From NCBI GenBank assembly GCA_029432775.1, contig JAROAZ010000011.1, positions 124,001 to 188,000 of the forward strand: DNA of 64,000 nt, read 5' to 3'. Origin of the DNA: Pontiellaceae bacterium B12227. GTDB taxonomy: Bacteria > Verrucomicrobiota > Kiritimatiellia > Kiritimatiellales > Pontiellaceae. Of this stretch, positions 48,001 through 55,195 are shown piece by piece. The translations under genes and the position numbers were made by a program. The notes beneath the pieces are model-generated. The model did not search any database. It was not told the origin of the DNA and saw only the letters and a list, made by a program, of their open reading frames with translations. Within the stretch, counting starts at the first letter, position 1. Every line of letters starts with the position of its first letter.

Positions 48001-50232
48001 TCTTCAGTCTCTAGCAGTGCCTTCAGGGAATGCTCGTTCCAAAATAGCATCGTTTGGAATTATCACACGGGTTTCGTGATTGGTATAGATAGCGGAAGTT
48101 GCTCAAATACCTGCTCTCCAGGCCTTTCTCATGGTGTAAATGGAAATATTACCAATGCTCCAGTATTTGTGGATGAATCCAGTGGCGATTTCCGATTGCA
48201 ATCTGTTTCGCCCTGTATCAACTGGGGTAACAATGAATACACCAATAGCCTTATCGATTTAGATGGAAGCAATCGTGTTGTTGAGGGCTATGTCGATATG
48301 GGGTGCTACGAGTATCACGGCACTCTGGGGTTGATGGATAGCGATGGTGATGGGATGCCGGATGATTGGGAGCACCTGTATTTTCGAGGAAATGCCGACC
48401 CGAACCGCGACGACGATGGAGATGGCCGGTTGAACTGGCAGGAACAGATCAGTGGTATGGATCCAAGGTCTGGAATATCATTTTTTGCTGCAACCAACTT
48501 TATGTCCATGTCATCTGGCGAACGTTTGATCGAATGGCCGAGTATTGAAGGTCGTTACTACAGTGTTTACTGGAAGGAGGATCTACAATCTGATGCGGGA
48601 TGGATTCCTGTGGAGGTAAACCTCCAGTCCGGTATCTTTACGGATACGGTACACGGTACCGAGTCGCACGGCTTCTATAAACTGGAGATCAATACGGAGC
48701 CGGTTTCATCTGCCAATAAGGTTCTGATGGGGATTTCCATCGATGATTATGGTACAGAGATTCTTGAACTAGATCCATTTGCCTATACGTGCCGTGCCTA
48801 CTATTCGGACGGTACGAGTGAGCCTGTTTCTCCTGCATGGGATACGGACTCGACTTACATGCATATAGATGCCAGTGGGTTCCATCATACGGAAGGCCAG
48901 GAGGAGGATCACCACGTCATCATTTCGGCTGAGTATGGGGGGTTCACGGTTACACACGAGGTGACGGTTCTCGGTCGGTCGCTTGTTACGGGCGTTAGTA
49001 TACAAGGTGATCCGTCGTTGCATATATACCCCGGACGAGAAGAATATTTGAATTCAGCATCGTATACGGTATCTGTATCCGGTGGAGGGAACTACGATAT
49101 TCAATATTGGGCAGGTGGGGCAATTTGGGATGGTCAGTACGCGGATTTCTGGCCTAACTATGATGATTCGATAATGTTGACAGCTACGGTATATGACTAT
49201 AACCGCTTCTATGATGGCGGAGAGGGTATATCAGGTAGCCTGACGGTAGATCTTATTTATTCCACGCTCTATATAGATGGCCCCATTCAGGTGGACGAAA
49301 ACTCGACAGCGGAATACCGCTTAATAGCAGGTTATTCTGATGGATATACAGAGGAGATTCCCGCAGGGTCGTGGTACGAAAACGAGTCTCCGTATGCGGA
49401 TATTGATTCCTCAGGAAACCTCATTACATTAGACGTTTTATCGGATGAGTTCATCATAATTCATGCAAGCTATGTTGGGAGGGAAGTTGATTACGGTGTA
49501 ACCATCAAAAATATCGAGGGGGTACCAGTTCAACCTCCAGGTACTTTAGAGATTGATGCCAATACATTGAATGTGGAGGATCCGGATTATGGTAACTATT
49601 CGATTACAGTAGACTCATTCTATATGGATGAAACGCTGGTTACTTCCAGCCTTTGGTATCAGGTTTATAACTGGGCAGCAACGAACGGGTATGAAATCAG
49701 CACAAACGGTGTGGCTGTCGTAGGGGATCATCCTATTACCCAGGTCAACTGGTTCGATTGTGCCAAGTGGTGCAACGCCCGCAGTGAAATGCTAGGCAGA
49801 ACGCCATGCTACACGAATGCAACAGGCATATATAGAACCGGTGAGTATGAAGCAGGTGTAGTTGAGGATGCTAACGGCTTCCGCATACCAACCTGGGATG
49901 AGTGGGAATATGCCGCTAGGGCAGGGCACAGCAGTTACTCGTACCCTTGGGGAAATTCCATTACTTCAGCTAACGCCAACTATAATAATAACATTGGAAC
50001 CACAACGGGTGTTACCGCCTATCCTCCCAACGATTTCGGGATCTATGATATGGGGGGAAATGTTTGGGAGTGGTGTAATGATCAGGTGCAACCGAACGAG
50101 CGCGGTACGGCCGGCGGTGGTTTTTCCGCGAACCCGGATCATGTGAAATGCGGTTTCCCGCGGTCTGCGCCTGCTGATCAACCAACAGGGCAACGATGGC
50201 ATATCGGTTTCCGAACCGTTTGCCAGCCGTAA
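42040..50232 (+). CDS. Giant secreted multidomain protein: FGE-like, FG-GAP, subtilisin, beta-helix, FGE-like
   Basis: 2730 residues. Signal peptide 1-23. Domains in order: FGE/C-type-lectin-fold domain (about 40-290; INWFDCAKWSNARSE, GNIWEW, SLGFRTVRN); chitobiase-C-like (about 296-380); seven FG-GAP/VCBS calcium repeats (about 430-785; DVDGDGQLEIVV and similar); BACON-like (about 810-990); protease propeptide (about 1003-1068); S8 subtilisin with Asp1127 (VIDTGID), His1182 (GHGTHCAG) and Ser1342 (NGTSMATPHVAG); further beta domains; right-handed beta-helix (about 1744-2080); calcium segment DSDGDGMPDDWE (about 2100); Ig-like domains; and a second FGE-like domain (about 2503-2730) ending the protein. 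Neither FGE-like domain has the C-x4-C pair of true formylglycine-generating enzyme, so they are probably binding domains. Strong SD upstream; terminator downstream. Confidence 0.9.
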   Translation: MTKRLLFLSVFVVFSSFAGVVESKYTLHATEFAQINNTSEEMVAVPAGTSSGVDPDFGSYLLNMTNTVLMDSTEISYSLWCEIYDWAITNGYQFDNPGDRKEIGHPVHSINWFDCAKWSNARSEKNGLTPCYSVMGEIYRVGNYDAVTDYDASGYRMPMWVEFEYAARGDLEGKRFPWGDVITHGEANYFSSNEFDYDLSPTKGGHPDFTYGEDPHSAPCGSFQPNGYGLYDMAGNIWEWCNNSAGAGRHARSGGGNGDARWLRCGASASVQAGGLSDETYHSLGFRTVRNFNVVTTPELSPDGGQHPGSSVQVAVSCETVGAIIRYETGSGILPGTDPDESSSIVPVSGVVSVPVPGWLKTQAEKDGFSPSIVKTAIYREADGEGLAGWRYPKNDLLGHACLEESASIPSGGVMDLQHTIEHVDSVLTGDVDGDGQLEIVVTSGSTMRIHNSSGALERSVDLPRESFMAMLEDVDGDGVPEIFLGGKGSGFASYAYDGNGVLLQTFAGQHGGGSDVTMRPIGLSNGKMLVGYNAGYARTPRGVASFDYGSASEDWYYQIGPANGLYSVADMDADGNLDITMSANTVHNGASGNGTTDGDLYTIVVDENGLGKLTRIYDAPSNGNSSHVFVDFNADGTHDILGFKGHDSTYYPGQAKIQHFAADGTVLNTFNGPDNSRWTGLHSIGDLDGDAVPEIVATAYYSATSTKTYVLDTNLVQLAESSIVGKIELLADVDGDGLREVVLLSRDGMVSLLGQDLSLVSSLQLEGQGFEVIASDLEGDGRIELLCRIGENLHIVGFLAPDGLTVEPNASFVSSGAMGVSFDPASATYALSNTGTTALAWTATCVDSWIDLSSSGGTLNPGASHVLVVGFSGDALVLAEGVHEASIEISVQGASSSQQRMVLLTVDAPTGELVVEDSILPNNDLNMDFGQSLLNEESVEQITIRNSSAQHDLVVEGIGLSWSESSGAQTLSIGSSGAAESESVVLNQAVPPTAIAANAEYRPGVMLVGYIPGKQIAATVKADLHATMGTEAVKTFSYISAEMVKLPPGAKLEEMIEAFAAQPNVAYAEPDYLLKTCDLPDDSRFPELWGMRNTGQTGGTPGGDIGAEEAWNISTGNTNVIVAVIDTGIDYNHPDLAGNMWTNPGEIPGNGLDDDGNGYVDDIHGYDFAYNDSDPMDGAGHGTHCAGTIGAEGDNGIGVAGVNWRVRLMAVKFLSDSGGGYTSDAVEALNYAVASGAHISNNSWGGGGYSSTLKAAIEAAGSVGHLFVAAAGNSGTNNDGSPHYPSSYDCDNIIAVASSDHNDNRSGFSCYGETSVDLSAPGSSILSTIPGEGYAVYNGTSMATPHVAGAAALLKSQRSSASYSELKQWLMNGTDPLPQWNGLVVSGGRLNIAKSLLLGEPPFVLEGLPAWPATLPPGGSVTFDVRKTARREGVHHGLVSIGSNDSITPETYVNLFSDVVYDWMSVMPKQTIEIMHEVRTSPGAVSQTFTLENLGPRSMVWSVSGMPWWLEINPSQGSLASGASGLVTLALDPAVEDLQQGSHETVLEFANETLGTVQQSVIELIITPSTIASFNLHSDPGWMMETGWEFGVPQGGGSFGGDPLSGHTGANVLGYNLNGDYSNNVSEYWLTSSPIDCSGHTNVQLRFWRWLGIESSRYDHASIEVSNDGLIWHSVWTHTGGSFSESSWNEVVYDISAIADDASSVWVRWGMGTTDGSVTYPGWNIDDVTIEGEPLSGYNTPTHYVNVSNSTPVAPFASWATAATNIQDAVDVASSNDTVLVTNGIYYLTSEIGVDKDILLQSINGPDVTIISGFGGDRCMNLGDSQCVVEGFTIRGGYSEVDHHPIPDPISGYGGGVYCVDQSPVLTNCVISGNWVRIEGSGVHGGTLYNCSIVNNVHVDAGALAYSLAINCLIQGNHGYDLGTYAGGAIGSTLTSCIIIGNTADGGGAVTGCVVENSLLFDNYGSYNGGCALWSDFKNCTVIDTQSSVSSSAFRECSFQNSIVWNYHTGFVIGIDSGSCSNTCSPGLSHGVNGNITNAPVFVDESSGDFRLQSVSPCINWGNNEYTNSLIDLDGSNRVVEGYVDMGCYEYHGTLGLMDSDGDGMPDDWEHLYFRGNADPNRDDDGDGRLNWQEQISGMDPRSGISFFAATNFMSMSSGERLIEWPSIEGRYYSVYWKEDLQSDAGWIPVEVNLQSGIFTDTVHGTESHGFYKLEINTEPVSSANKVLMGISIDDYGTEILELDPFAYTCRAYYSDGTSEPVSPAWDTDSTYMHIDASGFHHTEGQEEDHHVIISAEYGGFTVTHEVTVLGRSLVTGVSIQGDPSLHIYPGREEYLNSASYTVSVSGGGNYDIQYWAGGAIWDGQYADFWPNYDDSIMLTATVYDYNRFYDGGEGISGSLTVDLIYSTLYIDGPIQVDENSTAEYRLIAGYSDGYTEEIPAGSWYENESPYADIDSSGNLITLDVLSDEFIIIHASYVGREVDYGVTIKNIEGVPVQPPGTLEIDANTLNVEDPDYGNYSITVDSFYMDETLVTSSLWYQVYNWAATNGYEISTNGVAVVGDHPITQVNWFDCAKWCNARSEMLGRTPCYTNATGIYRTGEYEAGVVEDANGFRIPTWDEWEYAARAGHSSYSYPWGNSITSANANYNNNIGTTTGVTAYPPNDFGIYDMGGNVWEWCNDQVQPNERGTAGGGFSANPDHVKCGFPRSAPADQPTGQRWHIGFRTVCQP

Positions 50233-50255
50233 GTTTGCCATAACAGCCACGGAAG

Positions 50256-50285
50256 AAGAGCCGTCCATCGGACTGCTCTTTTTTT
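50256..50285 (+). terminator. Intrinsic terminator of giant gene
   Basis: AAGAGCCGTCC (50256-50266) pairs with GGACTGCTCTT (50270-50280), with one mismatch and a 3-base loop, followed by T7 in total. It lies 24 bases after the stop. Confidence 0.8.
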
Positions 50286-50350
50286 CGGTTCAGTATTTTC
50301 GATCCCGTTCATCCTGTTATCCTGTCTGAAATTTTCGAAGGAGTGGATTT

Positions 50351-51145
50351 ATGGCAAAAGCAGGTGAGTCAATGGAGCGGTTATTGGGTGTAATGCGGAA
50401 GCTGCGGGCGCCGGATGGCTGTCCGTGGGATATCAAGCAGACGCATGAAACACTGAAGTCGGATCTGATTGAAGAGGCGTATGAAGTGATTGATGCCATC
50501 GAAAGCGGAGATCCATCTGAGTTGGAAGAGGAGCTCGGTGACCTGCTTTTACAGGTGGTATTTCATGCGCAGATTTCGGCCGAAGCCGGTGAGTTTGAAT
50601 TCGATGGGGTCGCGAACGGCATTTCCGACAAGCTGATCCGTCGGCATCCCCATGTATTCGGTGAAGTGGATGTGGCCAATGCGGACGAGGTGCTGCAGAA
50701 CTGGGATGCCATCAAAAAAACGGAGAAGCAGGAAGAGGGCGAGGGGCCTAAATCCATTGTTGCGGGCATTCCAAAGCATCTTCCGGCTTTGCAAAAGGCA
50801 CACCAGGTTCAGAAGCGGGCCGCACGGGCCGGTTTCGACTGGGATAACATCGATGACGTTTTTGCCAAACTCCATGAAGAGATTGATGAGGTCAAAGAGG
50901 CCATCAACCGGGAGCATGAAGGGGATATACGTGATGAGCTGGGCGATTTACTTTTTTCTGTTGTAAACGTCAGTCGTTATCTAGGGCATAATCCGGAAGA
51001 GTTGCTGAACCACAATATCAAAAAGTTTATTGCACGTTTCCAATATGTGGAAGAGCAGGTTCATGTGAGCGGCCGGGAATTCAAGGCCTTCTCGCTTGAA
51101 GAGCTGGACCGGTTCTGGGATCAGGCCAAGGCGGATAACCTTTAG
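50351..51145 (+). CDS. mazG: Nucleoside triphosphate pyrophosphohydrolase MazG
   Basis: A 264-residue house-cleaning enzyme that hydrolyses non-canonical NTPs to NMP and pyrophosphate. Two tandem MazG domains are seen. The first has LRAPDGCPWDIKQTH, LIEEAYEVIDAIE and ELEEELGDLLLQVVFHAQI. The second has KLHEEIDEVKEAIN and RDELGDLLFSVVNVSRYLG, each with the E-x2-E...E-x2-D metal motif. GAAGGAG precedes the ATG. A one-mismatch palindrome lies at 51038. Confidence 0.95.
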   Translation: MAKAGESMERLLGVMRKLRAPDGCPWDIKQTHETLKSDLIEEAYEVIDAIESGDPSELEEELGDLLLQVVFHAQISAEAGEFEFDGVANGISDKLIRRHPHVFGEVDVANADEVLQNWDAIKKTEKQEEGEGPKSIVAGIPKHLPALQKAHQVQKRAARAGFDWDNIDDVFAKLHEEIDEVKEAINREHEGDIRDELGDLLFSVVNVSRYLGHNPEELLNHNIKKFIARFQYVEEQVHVSGREFKAFSLEELDRFWDQAKADNL

Positions 51146-51178
51146 CAAACCTGAAATTTAAACGCATAATTTAAATCG

Positions 51179-51273
51179 GGTCTAAATAGTACCATTTTTA
51201 TCAATAAAGGCTTGCGCGCCATCTGCCTTCTGCTACCTTGTTTCTCAATTAAGACCAAATAGGTCTACTATTT
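51179..51273 (+). promoter_or_regulatory. Promoter and candidate Rrf2 operators of the suf operon
   Basis: AGACCAAATAGGTCT (51252-51266) is an inverted repeat and overlaps a second one, AAATAGGTCTACTATTT (51257-51273), just before the SD of the Rrf2 gene. A related GGTCTAAATAGTACC lies at 51179-51193. TTGCGC and TACCTT, 16 bases apart, could be -35/-10. The placement fits autorepression by the Fe-S-sensing Rrf2 protein. Confidence 0.6.
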
Positions 51274-51287
51274 AAGGACGATTAAGA

Positions 51288-51683
51288 ATGTTAAGGATCA
51301 CTAAAATTACGGACTATGGGTTCATTCTGTTGGCCCACATGGCGAATCAGGATAAGGAGCTGCTTCATAATGCGAAGGATTTATCGGCTGCCATCGGAAT
51401 TCCGCTTCCAACCGTGAGTAAAGTACTCAAGATTCTGACGCAAGGCGGCATACTTCAATCGCACCAGGGCAGCAAAGGCGGTTATTCTTTGGCTAAACCT
51501 GCCGGAGAAATTACGGCGGCAGAAATTATTGAAGCCGTGGAAGGTCCTGTAGCCATCACCGATTGCTCAAGCTCGGAAGGCTGTGAGCGCAACTGCGTGG
51601 TCAGTCCCAGCTGGCAACAGGTGAATACGGCCGTAATCGGAGCTCTTAGCGGACTCACGCTGGCCGATATGTCCAACGGCTAA
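51288..51683 (+). CDS. Rrf2-family Fe-S-responsive regulator of suf genes
   Basis: A 131-residue Rrf2 protein. The winged helix (about 1-60; KITDYGFILLAHMA, IPLPTVSKVLKILTQGGIL, GSKGGYSLAKP) is followed by three cysteines, DCSSSEGCERNC (C-x5-C-x3-C). This is the pattern IscR/SufR proteins use to hold a 2Fe-2S or 4Fe-4S cluster. As first gene before sufB it should repress the operon when Fe-S clusters are plentiful. Palindromic candidate operators lie directly upstream. Confidence 0.92.
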   Translation: MLRITKITDYGFILLAHMANQDKELLHNAKDLSAAIGIPLPTVSKVLKILTQGGILQSHQGSKGGYSLAKPAGEITAAEIIEAVEGPVAITDCSSSEGCERNCVVSPSWQQVNTAVIGALSGLTLADMSNG

Positions 51684-51746
51684 AACCCAACGATTTATTA
51701 ACACCTCATACAACTGCATGAGGAAATGGTACCAAAAAAGGCTGAT

Positions 51747-53216
51747 ATGAAAATTGAAGATGAAAAATCCTTCGATGAGCTGACAGACAAGGAATACAAA
51801 TACGGTTTTGTTACCGATATTGAATCCGACAGTCTGCCGCCCGGATTGAATGAAGATATCGTTCGTGCAATTTCTAAACGAAAAAATGAACCTGAATGGC
51901 TTACAGAATTCAGGCTGAAGGCGTACCGCCACTGGCTCACGCTGGAAGAGCCCACGTGGGCGAAAGTCGAATTTCCACCGGTGGACTATCAGGCGCTAAG
52001 TTATTATTCGGCCCCGAAACAGAAAGTCGACATGCCGCAGAGTCTGGATGACGTAGACCCTGAACTGCTCGCTACCTATGAAAAGCTGGGCATTCCATTG
52101 GGCGAGCAGGAAGTGCTGGCCGGTGTTGCCGGAGCTCCCTCCATTGCGGTCGATGCGGTATTCGATTCAGTCTCCGTGGCAACTACCTTCAAGAAAAACC
52201 TTGAGGAGATGGGAATTATTTTCGGTTCCTTTTCCGATGCGGTGAAGGATCATCCGGAGCTGGTTAAACAATATCTCGGAACCGTTGTTCCCTATAAGGA
52301 TAACTACTACGCGACACTCAACTCGGCCGTCTTTTCGGACGGATCATTCTGTTACATCCCGAAGGGCGTCAAATGTCCGATGGAGCTTTCCACTTATTTC
52401 CGAATCAATGCTGCCAATACCGGCCAGTTTGAACGGACGCTGCTCATTGCAGACGAAGGAGCGAAAGTCAGCTATCTCGAAGGGTGTACTGCACCGCAGC
52501 GTGATGAGAATCAGCTACACGCGGCCGTGGTTGAGCTGGTGGCTCATAAAGATGCGCAGATCAAATACTCAACCGTCCAGAACTGGTATCCCGGCGATAA
52601 GGACGGCAAGGGCGGTATTTATAACTTTGTGACCAAGCGCGGCCATTGCCGGGGCGACAATTCCAAGATTTCATGGACGCAGGTTGAAACCGGCTCTGCG
52701 ATTACCTGGAAATATCCGAGCTGCATCTTGAAAGGCGACAACTCGGTGGGAGAGTTCTACTCCGTTGCGGTCACCAACAATTTGCAGCAGGCGGACACCG
52801 GAACGAAAATGATTCACGTCGGCAAGAACACATCGAGCACGATCATCTCGAAAGGCATTTCTGCCGGAAAAGCGCAGAACAGCTACCGCGGTATGGTAAA
52901 GGTGGTTGAGACCGCTGAAAATGCACGTAACTTTTCTCAGTGCGACTCGATGCTGATCGGTGACAAATGCGGTGCGCATACGTTCCCGTATATTGATGTG
53001 AACAATCCGACGGCTCACGTAGAGCACGAAGCAACGACCACCAAGATCGGCGAAGACCAGATCTTCTATTGTAACCAGCGCGGTCTGGATACGGAAGAAG
53101 CGGTGAGCCTGATTGTGAATGGGTTTTGTAAAGAGGTCTTCCGCGAACTTCCAATGGAGTTTGCTGTGGAAGCTCAGAAGCTGCTGGGCATCAGTCTTGA
53201 AGGATCGGTTGGATAA
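51747..53216 (+). CDS. sufB: Fe-S cluster assembly protein SufB
   Basis: A 489-residue SufB, the scaffold subunit of the SufBCD complex. Conserved blocks: [25 protein letters not shown]-like [28 protein letters not shown], and the C-terminal [25 protein letters not shown] 51747 has AAAAAGG at good spacing; the ATG at 51726 has its SD too close. It lies 63 bases after the Rrf2 gene. Confidence 0.95.
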   Translation: MKIEDEKSFDELTDKEYKYGFVTDIESDSLPPGLNEDIVRAISKRKNEPEWLTEFRLKAYRHWLTLEEPTWAKVEFPPVDYQALSYYSAPKQKVDMPQSLDDVDPELLATYEKLGIPLGEQEVLAGVAGAPSIAVDAVFDSVSVATTFKKNLEEMGIIFGSFSDAVKDHPELVKQYLGTVVPYKDNYYATLNSAVFSDGSFCYIPKGVKCPMELSTYFRINAANTGQFERTLLIADEGAKVSYLEGCTAPQRDENQLHAAVVELVAHKDAQIKYSTVQNWYPGDKDGKGGIYNFVTKRGHCRGDNSKISWTQVETGSAITWKYPSCILKGDNSVGEFYSVAVTNNLQQADTGTKMIHVGKNTSSTIISKGISAGKAQNSYRGMVKVVETAENARNFSQCDSMLIGDKCGAHTFPYIDVNNPTAHVEHEATTTKIGEDQIFYCNQRGLDTEEAVSLIVNGFCKEVFRELPMEFAVEAQKLLGISLEGSVG

Positions 53217-53243
53217 ACGAATTTTGAATTGGAGAATGAATCA

Positions 53244-54002
53244 ATGGCACTACTTGAAATAAAAGACCTTCACGCCAGTGTGGCGGACAAGCCGATCCTT
53301 AAAGGGATCAACTTAACAATCAAGCCCGGCGAAGTTCACGCCATTATGGGACCGAACGGTTCCGGTAAAAGTACGCTCTCAAATGTTTTGGCCGGTAACG
53401 AAGCCTATACCAAGACGGGCGGGCAGGTTTTGTTTGACGGAATCGACATCGATGACCTCGCCGCTCACGAACGGGCTCGTGCCGGAATGTTCCTGGCATT
53501 CCAGTATCCGGTTGAAATCGCCGGTATCAGCAATATGTATTTTCTTAAGGCTGCGGTGAATGCGGTTCGCGAATATCAGGGAAAGGACCAGCTGGATGCG
53601 ATGGACTTTCTCGATCTGATCGAAGAGAAAAAAAAGGTTGTGAAGATTCGTGATGATCTTCTGGAGCGCGCGGTCAACTCCGGATTCTCCGGTGGCGAAA
53701 AGAAGCGCAACGAAATTTTCCAGATGGCGATGCTGGAGCCGAAGCTGGGTATTCTTGATGAAACCGACTCGGGACTCGATATTGACGCGTTGCGTATTGT
53801 TTCCGATGGAGTGAATGCGTTGCGTTCTCCGGACCGCGGGTTCCTGGTTATTACGCATTATCAGCGTTTGCTGGATTATATTGTTCCGGATCACGTCCAC
53901 GTACTGGTTCATGGTCAGATTGTAAAGTCCGGCGGAAAAGAACTGGCTCTCGAACTGGAAAACGAAGGTTACAACACCTGGGTTGACGAAAAGGGCGCTT
54001 AA
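53244..54002 (+). CDS. sufC: Fe-S cluster assembly ATPase SufC
   Basis: A 252-residue ABC-type ATPase that drives SufBCD. Walker A GPNGSGKSTLSN, signature FSGGEKKRNEIFQMA, Walker B LGILDETDSGLDID and switch His (VITHYQRLLDYI) are intact. GGAG at 53231-53234 supports ATG 53244 over the TTG at 53229. It is 27 bases after sufB and 2 bases before sufD. Confidence 0.96.
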   Translation: MALLEIKDLHASVADKPILKGINLTIKPGEVHAIMGPNGSGKSTLSNVLAGNEAYTKTGGQVLFDGIDIDDLAAHERARAGMFLAFQYPVEIAGISNMYFLKAAVNAVREYQGKDQLDAMDFLDLIEEKKKVVKIRDDLLERAVNSGFSGGEKKRNEIFQMAMLEPKLGILDETDSGLDIDALRIVSDGVNALRSPDRGFLVITHYQRLLDYIVPDHVHVLVHGQIVKSGGKELALELENEGYNTWVDEKGA

Positions 54003-54004
54003 TC

Positions 54005-55195
54005 ATGGACCTGAAAGATCTACGTAAAAAAGCCGAGGTTGATTTCAAGACCAACGGTTTCCCAACCACCAAAGAAGAGCTTTGGCGTTTCACCGATGTC
54101 TCCCGGGTAGCCGGTGCGGAATTTTCCAATGATTGGAAAATATCGGATCTGGAGTTCCAACCTCTGGATAAAATCACGGTGGTGTTCGAAAACGGAAAGC
54201 TATCTCGTGAAAAATCAAACTTCGAAGACCTGCCGACCGGTGTCTGTATTGGATCGGTTCTGGATCTGGTTGACCCCCGGATTGGAACGCTTGCCGATGC
54301 TCAGAGTGCATTTGTGGCAGCCAATACGGCGTACTTTGGTGACGGTGCTTTTATTGAAGTGACCGAGGGTGTGGAAATGGATACCCCGATCCATTTGGTC
54401 TATCTGGCCGATGTTGACGGGGCCGCTTTCCATATGCGCAACTTTATTTCTGCCGGCAAGGGTGCGGCGGTAACAGTCATCGAAGAATACATCGGGCTGG
54501 CAGGAGCCACCTACTGGACCAACGTTGTCACAGAAGCTTTTGTGGCCGACGGCGGATTGGTGGATCACTACAAGGTTCAGCGCGAGAGCGAATCAGCCTA
54601 TCACTTCCAAACATTGGAAGCGAATCTGGGCACGGGTTCGGTATTCAGCAACCATGCAGTAACACTGGGAGGAGCACTGGGCCGTAACGATATCCGGGGT
54701 AAGCTGATCGGTGAAGAGGGCGAAGCCATCTGTAACGGCCTTTACTTGCTGAAAGATAAACAGCTTTTTGACACACATATTTTCATGGATCACGCCGTGC
54801 CGAAATGTAACAGCCACGAGCTGTATAAGGGCATTCTGGATGATAAAGCGCGTGCGGTCTTCTGTGGCCGGATTCTGGTGCAGAAGGATGCGCAGGAAAC
54901 CGATGCCATCCAGTCGAATGGTAATCTGCTGTTAAGTCGCGGAGCCAAGGTCAACACCTTGCCGCAGCTTGAAATTTATGCGGATGATGTCAAGTGCACG
55001 CATGGGGCAACGATTGGGGAGATGGACGATGTTGCGCTTTACTACCTGCAGACCCGCGGCATTGATCCGGTGCAGGGACACGCCATGCTGACCTTTGCAT
55101 TTGCCAATGAAGTGCTCGACGAAGTAAAGTGTAAACCGGCCAAACGGTATATCGAAGAACTGGTGCACGACTGGCTTCATAAGGTTGCAAAATGA
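54005..55195 (+). CDS. sufD: Fe-S cluster assembly protein SufD
   Basis: A 396-residue SufD that pairs with SufB. TTKEELWRFTDVS near the N-terminus and the beta-helix core (VTLGGALGRNDIRGKLIGEE, KCTHGATIGEMDD, YYLQTRGIDPVQGHAML) are typical. The last His/Cys region contributes to the SufB-SufD interface. The gene contains two perfect dispersed palindromes (54124, 54605). Its stop overlaps the sufS start (ATGA). Confidence 0.95.
   Translation: MDLKDLRKKAEVDFKTNGFPTTKEELWRFTDVSRVAGAEFSNDWKISDLEFQPLDKITVVFENGKLSREKSNFEDLPTGVCIGSVLDLVDPRIGTLADAQSAFVAANTAYFGDGAFIEVTEGVEMDTPIHLVYLADVDGAAFHMRNFISAGKGAAVTVIEEYIGLAGATYWTNVVTEAFVADGGLVDHYKVQRESESAYHFQTLEANLGTGSVFSNHAVTLGGALGRNDIRGKLIGEEGEAICNGLYLLKDKQLFDTHIFMDHAVPKCNSHELYKGILDDKARAVFCGRILVQKDAQETDAIQSNGNLLLSRGAKVNTLPQLEIYADDVKCTHGATIGEMDDVALYYLQTRGIDPVQGHAMLTFAFANEVLDEVKCKPAKRYIEELVHDWLHKVAK
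54124..54138. repeat. Dispersed palindrome, perfect copy, symmetric to 21 bases
   Basis: TTCCAA TGA TTGGAA; symmetry extends over 54121-54141. In sufD, read as SNDW plus flanks. Confidence 0.9.
54605..54619. repeat. Dispersed palindrome, perfect copy
   Basis: TTCCAA ACA TTGGAA in sufD, read in a different codon phase from the copy at 54124 (FQTLE). Confidence 0.9.

Noticed and set aside
49545..50232. C-terminal lectin-fold domain as a diversity-generating retroelement target
   Set aside because: The domain type and C-terminal position fit, but no reverse transcriptase, template repeat or adenine-rich variable region is visible in the window.
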